A stretch of DNA of 64,000 bases, from the NCBI GenBank assembly GCA_947311845.1, contig CAMZMU010000096.1:14764333-14828332 (forward strand), given 5' to 3'. Of this stretch, positions 21,185-31,509 are shown one piece after another. This DNA is from Poa pratensis (lineage: Eukaryota > Streptophyta > Magnoliopsida > Poales > Poaceae). Positions within the stretch are counted from its first letter, which is position 1. Each line of letters begins with the position of its first letter. The notes under the pieces are model-generated. The model searched no databases. It saw nothing but the letters and a program-made list of their open reading frames with translations, and was not told where the DNA came from. The translations under genes and the position numbers were made by a program.

Positions 21185-22900
21185 CCGGCGTGTGTTGTTC
21201 TTCTGCCTGCCTATAGAAAAGGATTACTTCCTCTAGATATAATATTTTTCTATTTTTTTTGGCTAAACTCTTTTTTTCTTCAGAGTAGATTGACAATGAC
21301 AAAATGTAGCCTCCAGATAGAAGCATATTTTAGGCTATCGATGTGGTTTTACTTAGAAAAATGGAGATTCTTTTAAGTCTTAGGTATAAAAGGAGGTAAA
21401 TGTCTTGTGTTGTGGTGTGCGTGCCATTGTAGATGCCCTTATACCGTTTCGTGACATTAACCCGTGTATGTCCTGCCAGTTTTTTCATGTGACTTAGACC
21501 GCGATTGGAATGTCGCTAAAATTTCCGATCCGGAAATATTCCGGCCACTTAGGCTACCTGGTCCATAATTTTAGAAGGATCTTGGCACGTCTGTATTTTT
21601 GGCCGGCCGCTTTCGGTTAAAAATCTATGAATCAAGCGAGGCTTAACATGTATGTGCTGTCTGGTCAACTTTAAAACTTTATAAAAAAACTATAAACAGT
21701 TTAAGTTTGATCAACTTTGTAAAAACAATTTAACAACATCTATGACACCAAATTAATATCTTCATGTCCATCTTGAAATGTACTTTCATAATATGTTAAT
21801 TTTATGTCACACACAATTACACATTGCTATATTTTTCTATAAAATTGGTCTAGTTTAAAATAGTTTCACTAAGAACGAAGTACACTTGTTCGTCGGGATG
21901 CACTAGCATCACTCGATGCAATCAGAAAGGTGACGCGGTCACACCACCCCAATCGCCGCCCTGTCCCCCGAGCCTCCGTCTCCCGTCGTGCCTTCCTCCT
22001 CGGCCTACGCGCCTATCATTCCCGCCACGTCAACCTGTCAGCCGCCCCTTTGTCCTCTGCCCTAACCCCGACATCGCGCCGTTGTGCCACTGAAGTCTGC
22101 AACTGCTCTTCCCCGCGCCTCGCATGTTCGGTTGTTCCCGCAGAGGTGTCGAAATCCGTGTCGGGGGAGTCGGAGGTGTGGTGGTTGTGGCCGTGGTTCT
22201 GCGCCGGGCTTTCTGCTGTCAACGACGACGAGCCGGAGAGTGACTATTTGCTATCAAAGTACTATCAAATTTGCATTCAAATCGTCAAGAAGCTTCTCCA
22301 CACGCACACAAACATTTGGTATGATGTTGCTCCAGTGATGATGCATTTTTTTCTTCTTCAAAACATTAGGTATTCATTTGTGTTGACTGGAGCTCTACTT
22401 TGCTCGATGCCTGAATTAGAGCCTTATGCAACGTGCCACACCTTCGGCGTCAGAGACGGTGTTGATGTCGGGCATTTATAGGTGTTGTTTGGCGACATGT
22501 TGCGTGTGCATGGGTTCCAGTTGCGTGGCTAAATCCTGCTAGACTTGTGTGTGCGCAGTTGTGCGATGATATATTAGCAGGTGGTGGCAGCATAGGACGA
22601 CTACGGTGTGGTGGATACCCATACATCTCTATAATCTGGGTGCAACCCTTCTTTGGAGAGAGTGAATCAGGATATTTAAACCAATATGGATGGCGCTCTA
22701 GCAACATTTTGTTAATTAGTTGTCATGTATTTTCTGCTGCTTCAGTGAAAATTTGTATGCATTCTTTTCACTATGTAAAACTTTCTAATAAATAGTGTGC
22801 ATACCTGGATTCACCCCTTTTCAGAAAAACAAGTATAACAATTAATGGAATCACCTACTCTCCAATCATACAAGTAACCGCTCATGGTTTCTTTCTTAGA
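21185..22900. other. Intergenic; decayed MITE interior, no gene accepted
   Basis: About 21655-21880 resembles the interior of Stowaway-like MITEs (TTTGATCAACTTTGTAAAAA, TGACACCAAATTAATATCTT). A GC-rich open frame near 21930-22480 has no recognisable domain and no splice support. The remainder is unassigned. Confidence 0.4.
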
Positions 22901-23064
22901 AAATAGAGCCAACGTTCCGAATATAGAATCTGGAGCAAACAATTTACCAATTGTTCGCATATTATATTGATGGTGGATGATAACTGCTAGGCCAGGTGAC
23001 AACTTCTGGTTGTGTTCGCTTCAGGGAACGTTCTCCACTGAATTTGCTCTGGTTGTGTTCGGCT

Positions 23065-24275
23065 TCAGGGAGCGTTCTTAATATCCACTGAATTTGGTTT
23101 TTCCTCTAAAAGCATGCACATATTTTCAGAGCTTGCCGAAGTAGTATGCCAAGGAGCCGGAGAGACCGGCGGGGCATAGCAAAAAACCCTTACACTGCGG
23201 TTTTTGTGTCCGGTTCGTGTTGCTACGGAGGCTTGCTCCTGATTAGCATGTACAGGGACGAACAACCCTCGTGCGGTGCCGCTGGCCGGCCCGTCCTCCT
23301 CCATCGTTCCGAGCAGCAGCTCCCCGCCACCCAGATCGTTGGTCGCCGACGCAACGGCGTGAGCGTATAGGCCACCGTCGCAAGAGTCCTTCAGCAACAG
23401 TTGATCCCGCTGCAAGGGATGCGGCCACGCGAGGTTCCGCCCGTCTGGCAGCGTCAGGGTCATCACACGCACTCGGGCGTCTGAGTCCGCCATGACGGCC
23501 AACGGCGTACGGAAGGGGATTGACTCTTCCTTCGTGACTTCCTCCGTCGCGAGATCGAAGCGTGCGAGCCAGGCGGCGCGACCCATAACCCTAAAAACGG
23601 ACCAGTACACCGATCCGTCGGCGAAAATAGGGTTGCCGTAGTACATGTCGGACACTTTTTCACCGGCTACCTGCACCCTCCTCCAGTTCTCGCCTCCTCC
23701 GACCGTGTACACGTACAGATCTTGCTTCTCGACGTTATACCTCTGGCCCCGGTGGAAGATCTTGTATCTTCTCGATCTGGGGTCGAATCCAAAGCAGTAG
23801 GCGGTGTGATCGTGCCACCACGAATCCGTCCGCGGGGCCAGCGGCAGGGCGAGTGACTCGCCGGTGAAGGGCTCCACGATGTGGATGGCGCTGTTGCGGT
23901 GGCAGCGGTCGAGGAAGCAGAGCAGGCCGTGGCACTGGCCTATAATCTCGTCAGACCGGGGCGCGGAGAACGTGGCCTTGACTCGCCACTGGCCGTCGAA
24001 GAGGAACCCGCTACCGTTGTCCGAGTAAGGTTTTCCGGGAAAGAAGACGATGGTGTGGGTCTGGGTCCGTGTCCATGGACCTTGTGATCGTCGATGAAGG
24101 CATGGCTGGAGATGATCTCGCGCCACTCCTTGCACACGCGGCGGAAGCGGCGGAGGTCGCCGGCCGGGAGGCGCACGAGGATGCTGGCGAGGAGGTCTTG
24201 CGGGAGGCACGCGATGGCAGCAGCGTTGGCCTCTCCGGCCTTCGCCTGCTTCTGGATGGGACCGCTCAGGGACAT
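23065..24275 (-). pseudogene. F-box protein gene, copy 1, broken by one base
   Basis: Starts MSLSGPIQKQAKAGEANAAA at 24275. The F-box (residues about 20-55: LPQDLLASILVRLPAGDLRR, then FRRVCKEWREIISSHAFIDD) would bind Skp1 in an SCF ubiquitin ligase. The rest is a plant F-box-associated region with FDGQWRVKATFSAPRSDEII, FGFDPRSRRYKIFH and VYWSVF-type repeats (kelch-like substrate side), ending at 23065; about 400 residues if joined. The frame shifts once, at about 24071 (VHG/HGPRPT versus VHGPWTRTQT): compared with copy 2, one C is missing. A Copia element begins at 24414, only about 140 bp before the start codon, and probably destroyed the promoter. Substrate unknown. A sequencing slip is possible, but the promoter hit alone argues for loss. 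Confidence 0.8.
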
Positions 24276-24413
24276 TGCAATTCCATGAACCTTAACTAGA
24301 GGGCTTGGTCTATTCATGATTATCACGTACGTGAGGATACAAATATCTCGATCGATCTGATCTGGGGCCCTAGGCCGCAATCGATCTGATCCGGGGTAAA
24401 GACGGCATCTGAG

Positions 24414-24817
24414 TGTTAGATTGATCTCAATTGACCGAGTCCAACGGCTCGATCAACTCCTTGATTAGTGCCCTGATCGGGGGCGCCCGACCCTTAATGG
24501 TCGGTGGGCCCCTGTCGCCAGCGCAATATAAATAGAGGTGGGGGCAGGAGGCACGCCCAACGAGGTTCGCCGTGCTCCTCACACCCCACCAACATACCCA
24601 TCCGATCTAGGGTTTGCGCTGGGCGACGGGAAGCACCACCGCCGCCACCACTGCCCACTCACATCCACGCTCACGCCGTCGACCACCATGGCCACCGGCT
24701 CGAGCTCCTCGAGCCAAGGAGCAGGTATACATCCCTCTCTCTCTCTCAGATACACGTTGAGGTTTAACAGACAAAGAGATCTACTGTAATTGTCTGATGA
24801 TCTTAATTGAATTAACA
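24414..24817 (+). repeat. 5' LTR of the Copia element
   Basis: 404 bp, TGTTAGATTGATC...ATTAACA. It carries a TATA-like AATATAAATAG near 24528 and a GC-rich transcribed part. Confidence 0.95.
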
Positions 24818-24818
24818 T

Positions 24819-24830
24819 TGGTATCAGAGC
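24819..24830 (+). promoter_or_regulatory. Copia primer-binding site
   Basis: TGGTATCAGAGC begins one base after the 5' LTR. It is complementary to the 3' end of initiator methionine tRNA, the usual Copia primer. Confidence 0.9.
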
Positions 24831-25296
24831 TTGTTTCTAGTTCTAGATTTTCGGTAGAGAAAGTTTTTTGTGATCTAGAATTTTCTAGAAAAAGAAAACG
24901 GGAAAAAGAATTGTGATTCTATCCTAGTTCATCCCCAAAATCGAATCAAAGAAAAGGAAGAACACCGGAATGGCCTCGGGCTTACCGGAAACAGAGTGCC
25001 GCCGTGATGGCCGCGCCGTTCCTCTCGATTCGGTGCGCACCAGTAGGGCACCAGACGAAGAACATCACCTCCAATGGGGGAAAAGGGCACCGCAGCAAGA
25101 TCATTCGACGGCGGAACGCTCACCGCAAGGCGAGGGCTCGACCGGCGAAGGATCCGGCCACGGCCACGGCGCCACCTCCTCGTTGGCTTGCTCCGGCACA
25201 GGGTGGAGGAAAACACAGAATAAAGAAAGAAGGGTAGAGAAAGTGGGAAGGGGCCAAACGGAGCGGTGGTCTCCGACGGCCGGCGGCGACCGACGC

Positions 25297-25788
25297 TGAC
25301 GAGGTGTACCCTCATCAAATCCCATGGTTAAGGACCTAGGGTTGAGATTATGGGGAGAGAACGTGGTAGTACTGGTAGTTTCGTCGGCTGACAAGCAGAG
25401 GCAAAGATTTACCCAGGTTCAGGCCCCTCGGGTGGAGGTAAAGACCCTACTTCCTGCTTGTCTGGTATTGATTGTGGATTATGCGATTACAGGGGAGCTC
25501 CGGCGAGTTGATGATCTCGCAAGAGCTTTGGTGGTTCGTGTATGGCTTGGTCCCAGATCGGTACCCCTCCCAGCCTTTAAATAGGCTGGGTCTCGGGAGT
25601 TTGTAACCGACCTAGTTTACACATAAGGAAAGCCTAAACCGACTATGCCTATGTCTAGTCTTGGAGGGTACTCCATCTTCTTGGGCCTCTTGTCTTGGGC
25701 TTCGAGTAGGCTCTTCGATATTGGGCCTTAGTCGTCACGTGCACCAGGTACCCTCATGATAGGGTACCCGATATGTATACCCATGTCA
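25297..25788 (-). repeat. 3' LTR of the Tat element (element sense is -)
   Basis: 492 bp. As written on +, it begins TGACGAGGTGTACCC and ends CCCATGTCA. Confidence 0.95.
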
Positions 25789-26369
25789 GTAGCCCCCGAG
25801 TACTTGGCTGACTCGAAGAATCGGGCATGGACTCTTTCGTAAGTGCACGTCATATGCTTTGTATTCTGTATATATAATTTGGAATTCCTGTATGAATAGC
25901 ACACGTTTGGCTATGTCGAGTATCTCATCGACTGTGTTTTATGATGATCAAGGGATAATAGCTTAGCAGGCCCAGTACACTCGACGGATCGGGACTGGTT
26001 AACTACTCATTCGGGTAAAACCTTACTAGCTTTCAATCAAACTCGAGTCCCCGGACTCGAATCTGGAACAAACTGGTCAGATTCGACTAGGCCGCTTGAG
26101 GTCTTACTGAGTCGATCTGCAGTATAACTTTGAATTTTACCCAACGCGTCCGTCGGGATTTTTCATCATGTCTGCTGACACGGAAAGTGTAAGGATTAAC
26201 GTTGCTGGAACGGTCCTTAGCCCAGCTCGAAAGTTCGGCGGGTCTTACCTTTGCACTATGCGTGCAGCATCCGAGGTATTTGCGACTGACGCAACTCGGG
26301 AATGTTTCGAGTATGATTTCTGAACTTTGTTGGACGAGTCATGCCCTTTGTCGACTGATATTTGCCGTT

Positions 26370-26580
26370 ATGCTATCGGGTGCGCGACAGCGCTCCCGAT
26401 GGGAGTAGCCCCCGAGATTGTGCTTTATTGTTTGCAATGGAGGATAATCTCAAAAACTCTGCATATGTTAATCGAAGAAATTTGTGCCATAATTCTATCG
26501 GGTGCACGACAGTGCTCCCGATGGGAGTAGCCCCCGAGATTATGCTGTATTACTTGTAAATGGAGGATAATCTCAATCAT
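26370..26580. repeat. Tandem repeat, ~123-bp unit, in the Tat 3' region
   Basis: Two copies each contain CTATCGGGTGCrCGACAG, CTCCCGATGGGAGTAGCCCC and AATGGAGGATAATCTCAA. Confidence 0.8.
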
Positions 26581-27221
26581 TTCCTAAGCATCTTCAGTCG
26601 AAGAATTTTTTGAACATGCTCCCGATGGGAGTAATATGACTTAGTCGAAGGAACGGTCGAGTGACCAATTTTGCCTTAAGAAAGTTTTGTCACACCCGAA
26701 CTAATCAGGGCAATCGAGTGACCAATATGCGTTGAGCATACTCGAACGTATTTTCTGAACAGATGCTTCAATGACGTCAGGGATGACGTTTATTTCGACT
26801 GCGATTTCTGACACGCGTGGCGTGCGTTATGCTGCGATTGATGGGACGTGACACGTAGGTGGGCCCATTTGTGCAGAGCTGACCGAAGACGGTGCCGTTT
26901 GGACTTGATTTGACTATACGGGCCCACTTTTTCCGCAAGCGTGATGATGGCTCCTCTTTTTACGTGCGTAGTGGGCGGAGTGGCCGGCGACGGTTGCCCT
27001 CCGCGTTTGCCACGTGTACGGTCAGATTGCGTGCGTAACGCACGATTTGGATCTGAATGGCTGTGATTGCTTTTGTCTTGTGGTAAATAGGGGAACGGCG
27101 CTGGCATTTGTTTTTTACCTGCCATTTGCTCTGCGCGCCGCCCCTGTTCCATCGTCTTCCTGCGCTCTGCCTCCATTGCTCCTGCTAAAGCTTTGCGCGC
27201 TCTCCCACCTGCTCGTTGACG

Positions 27222-29951
27222 ATGAAGAAAGCGGCGGGCAACAAGCGCTCCGCCTCGACTGCTGCCGCCGCGCCCGATGCGGCGGCGAAGAAGGGGAAGA
27301 AGATTGCGGCTAGCACATCTGCGGCCGCCGTCGACCTCAAGAAGACCAATGGGGATTGGATGAAATCCACCCTGAAGGATGCGCAGCCGAGGAAGGATTG
27401 CTGCCACCTTCCGACCAACTCCTCGTCCGCGCACCTTCGCCCAAGGAGGTACTTCCCGAGCCTCGCGCTAACGAGCGCGTCTGTTTCGCGGAGTTTTTGC
27501 CTAGGGGTTTCTCGCTCCCCCTCCATGATTTTTCGAGGTTTGCTTTTTGCCTACGGGGTGCAGATCCATGATCTCACCCCGAACGGTATTCTGCACATTG
27601 CGTGTTTCATCACGCTGTGCGAGTGTTTTTTGGGTGTTGCTCCGAGTTGGGCATTATGGAAGTCCATCTTCATGGTCCGGCCAAACAACCGAGGTGGCCG
27701 AACCTACCAGTCGGAGGCCTGCAGATCCAAGTGCGCAGCGACACCCGGTACTTCGCCCTGAAGCCAGTCGACTCGGCGCAGGGGTGGAGGAAGAGGTGGT
27801 TCTATGTGCAAGTGGACCAAAATGTGGCCCCAGCATTTTCGACTGCTGGTATAGCCGCTAGGACGAAAGCCTGGAACCATGAGCTTTCGACTGAAGAAGT
27901 GGCGGAAGCAGCGCCTATGCTGGAGACAATTGGAGGGCTCCTGAACAGCATCACGGGTGTGCATCTGATTGCCACCTTTGTGAAGAGGCGGGTATGGCCA
28001 CTCCGCGCTCGTGCCCACCCAATGTGGGAGTACGAAGGTCCCCTCGACTCCACTCGAATGAGCAAGGAGGAGCTGTCGAGGAGTGAACTGGTGACACATG
28101 TGCGGTCCATCACCAGTACTAAACAGAGCGAGCCCTGCAACGTCGACTGCCCAGTCGATCCTTATGGGGCTGAAAAGCCTTTGCAGAGGTTAGTGAATCT
28201 TTCGAGTATATGATCTTCTGTTTTTGTTATCCTTCTGTGCATCTTTTTGACTTTCGACTGCTATATCTTGTATGCAGGGCCACTCGACTGCCTCCACTCT
28301 TCCTCCTCTTCCCGAAGATGGGCCAACTTATGAAACAGAGGTGACAGTAGAAGCGAAGGGAGGGGATGAATCGCCTTTACCTTCGGCTACCACTTCACCC
28401 ACAGAAGAGGTTGAAGAGGAAGGGGTAGAGGAAGCACAGGCAAGGAGCCTGCCGTGAGTGAGGATGTTAGCGAGGTTCCTCTTCGCAAGCGCGTCGGGCA
28501 GCCCAAGTTTTGTCTTCTTCCACGAGCTCACCCGCGAGGGAATCGGATGTGAGGGATGATGGAAACTCAGCTCCGTCTCCTACGACCACAGCTGCTCCCT
28601 TGGACGTGAGTCCTTTGAGCTCGGCTCCCCTCCTCCTCAGTCGAGTGGGCAGCTTCCTTTTGGAGGCCCAAACTTTGACGAGCTCGACACTGAGGATGAA
28701 GAAGAGCACAGGTTTGCTCCTTTTTGCACTTATAATATTTTTTGTGAGTTATGTACTTTTGCTTATGTTGTATGCCTTTCGGTCACTTGTAGTGCCGAGA
28801 CTGTGCGACCTCCAACTCCTCCAACCGTGAGAGCCTCGACTCCAGATCAGCCTGAAGCCTCTCCTGTTGCGGCTGAGGTTGTGAAAACAATAGCCACGAC
28901 CACTTCCATTGAGGCTGCCAATATTGCGAGTACATCGACTCCGCAAATTGGAACTTCTGCTGCCAAGCCCGCGCCTTGGATTGAACACGTAAGTGTCTTT
29001 TTGTCGAGTCTTCCTTCTGGACCTATTTGTGTATAGCTTATGTTGGTTTCGTGTGCGTGCAGCCCTTCTACCTCAACCTGGTGGAATCAGGTAAAGCATT
29101 TGTCCAGGTTGAACAGGAGAGGGATAATCTGCGCGCTGTTATGGAGCAGCTCACCCGTAAGTATCTTGGGTTTCTGTAAGTCTTTGCCTTGTCGATTGTG
29201 AATGACATCTGCCCATCTATCTCAGGTGACAAGGCAAACGCTGAATCTCGGGTTAAAGAGTTAGAAGAGACACTCGCCAAGGAGCGCGAGGAGTCGAAGA
29301 AGGCCTTGGATGATGCCAAGGACTCCGCCGCTTTGCGCGAGAAGAATTATGCTGAGCGCCTGGCGAGCCTCACCCGAGACGTAGGCGGTGAGTCGAGCCT
29401 TTCACTTTTTGCCTACTTCTTTTGCCACTGAATAGTATGTAACATTTTTGTTACTTCTGCTTTTTTGAAGGAGCTGTTGGGGCATCGACACCTGTAGATC
29501 AACCGAGTGTCGATTTGTCCCTTGACCGCGCAATCGGCGACCTGGATGTCGTCTCTACCCAAGCCAAGGACGCACTCGCCAAATCTACGAGCACGCTCGG
29601 CGCCGTGTTCAAGGATGTGTTCCCCTCCAGCCAACCTCCTTCGACTGTGGATGGCTTCGCAGACGTCCTGGGCCCGGGAACTTCGACTATGACGAATTTG
29701 CTCGCGCTTTGACGGTACGCGGCTCAGAGACCACCCTCAAACTCCTTTTAGGTCATGGGATAGAGGGTGACTTCGAAGCCGCTCTGTCTGCTTTCCCTCG
29801 TAAGCCTGGCGGGAAATTGGTGTCCCTAAAGCATTTGAACGAGCCAGCCGCAAAGTTGGCTGAAACTTTTATGGCCACCATGGAGCGCCGGGCAGAAGAG
29901 GTCGCCGCTCGTGCGAGTAGGGCTAGGTCAGAGTCAATGTCTGAGAAGTAG
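27222..29951 (+). pseudogene. Antisense ORF of the Tat element, 'putative gypsy-type transposon' (Transposase_28-like) family
   Basis: Runs against the element's own genes. The start ATGAAGAAAGCGGCGGGC at 27222 is followed by a lysine/alanine-rich leader. Then comes a region typical of this family, RGLLFAYGVQIHDLTPNGIL, HIACFITLCECFLGV and later GWRKRWFYVQV, spread over two frames (27356-27571, 27500-27660, 27602-28190). Splice-like junctions follow (donor near 28188, acceptor near 28277; donor at 29158, acceptor near 29226; acceptor near 29470). Downstream blocks are acidic, then strongly coiled-coil (SRVKELEETLAKEREESKKA). The tail ends MSEK at 29951. Single-base shifts (about 27370, 27560, 27620 and 29670) break it. 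Related antisense ORFs are known in Grande and other Tat elements; their function is not established. I read it as a decayed spliced gene. Confidence 0.6.
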
Positions 29952-30132
29952 GGCAGCCGCGCCTTTGATGTCTTGTAATTAAACTTATGACCATGCGAGT
30001 ATGCATGTGCTTTTGCTACCTTTGTATGAATTTATGCTCCTCGTTATGATTCTGTTTGTAAAGCTGTATGTTGTTGCTCGTCTGAGCTTTGTGACTAGTT
30101 TCTCATGAAACTTTTATGATGCTTGGAACAGA

Positions 30133-30942
30133 AACGGCCAGCCGCCACTTCATCCAGTTCGTCGCGGCATCATACCCCTTCTCGATCTCGAGCTCAGGCG
30201 TCAAATGATGCCGCGGTAATACGTTATATGAAGGCTCGACTTGCGAAACAGGAGCAGGAACTGGCGAGTGCCCGAAGCGAGCTGGAAAGGATGAGGGCAA
30301 GGCCTGCTTTACCCACCCAACGGGAGGAGTATGTGCTTGGCGAGATGGAGATCGTGAACAGACAGCTCGAGTGTAAGCATGACTGCCTTGATCTTATGAG
30401 TTCACAGCCTGTTCTTTTTTGTTCACCCAACTTGTGTTGTTGCAGGTTTTGTTCAAGATTTCCAGGCGGAGCAGGCTCGCGTGGATGAGCAGTTGAACAT
30501 GGCAACTGACGAACCCACGACTGGCCGCCAGCACTTTCGATTGGACAAGCACCGAGCACGCATACTTGCGACTCTGCAAGATCGGGTGTGGCGGAGCACT
30601 ATGCTTCTTGAATTGTGCAGGTCGGCCTTCAGTCGAATCAACCAGATGGTTTTTCCGACTGGGCCACAACCTCAAGGAATCCACGCGTTGCTCGATCTCT
30701 TCCGGTCAACAGGTTCCATTCGAGGCTTCATCACCCAGAAGCTTGTGGACGGTGCCAACGCAACCATGGCGTATCTCCGAAGTCAACGTCCAAATTTGCA
30801 GCTACGTCCACCCGTGCCTGGATCGTCTTTGTCCCAGTCGAATCTTGACGAAACATTCGATCACGCGAGGACATTGGTTGATTGCTATCAAGCGCAACTT
30901 ATGGGCCCTGTTCTTCCAGCAAAGGATGAACCAGAAGATTAG
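30133..30942 (+). pseudogene. Second antisense ORF or last exons of the antisense gene in the Tat element
   Basis: The first exon follows TTGGAACAG at 30132 and encodes a serine/histidine-rich start, then a coiled coil (MKARLAKQEQELASARSELE). A donor lies near 30373 and an acceptor at 30445 (TTGTTGCAG). The second exon encodes QDFQAEQARVDEQLNMATDE onwards and ends LPAKDEPED at 30942. Its frame is intact. It probably belongs to the transcript of 27222-29951, but a separate gene is possible. No enzyme motif. Confidence 0.5.
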
Positions 30943-30959
30943 GGTATTTATGTATAGGG

Positions 30960-31300
30960 AACAGCCCCCGAGTGTAAATTTGCCACTTAGTACATATTTG
31001 TTCACTTGTATGTATGCAGCCCCCGAGTGTATCGAGTGGGGTTTATGAAAAACAGTTTACATAGATCATGAATTACATAGCCCCCGAGTGCTCGAGTGAG
31101 GTTATGAATTTTATGAGAGTTGAAGCTTCAACTTATGCCTGCAGGCTCAGCCCCCGAGTGATTGATTGGGGTTGAGCAACTTTTCCTTTGTGTTTAGTGT
31201 TACGATCCAGCCCCCGAGTATTCGAGTGTGGCTGGAGTATTGTGTTTGAAGAGCAAAGCTTTTATGTTTTGAGATAGCTCAGCCCCCGAGCATACGGGTG
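30960..31300. repeat. Six spaced copies of a purine-tract-like motif (AGCCCCCGAG on +, CTCGGGGGCT in element sense)
   Basis: Copies at about 30964, 31018, 31080, 31149, 31209 and 31281, spaced 54-72 bases, each followed by a GAGTG(G/A)GG-type echo. The same motif sits directly beside the 3' LTR at 25791 and again near 26407 and 26530. Confidence 0.85.
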
Positions 31301-31509
31301 AGGCTAAGTTTTGTGCTGATAAGCTATGCGAGTAGTAAGCAGAAAAGTATGAGGAATTTATTGACTATATTCCATTTATGAATGTTAGGCTGCAGGCCGC
31401 CTCATTAAAAACCTTCCAGTCCCCTTAGGTACCCTGGTAAGGAAAAGAGCGCGTCTGAAACCTGCAGCCATCCGACATATGAGCCTATTACATTATGCGA
31501 CTGAGCAAT

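Noticed and set aside
21930..22481. 183-codon + strand frame, GC-rich start
   Set aside because: No domain, no typical start context or splice support, and the second half is AT-rich and non-protein-like.
24504..25318. Open frames in both strands over the Copia LTR and leader
   Set aside because: They lie in the LTR and untranslated leader, recur in the 3' LTR, and have no domain.
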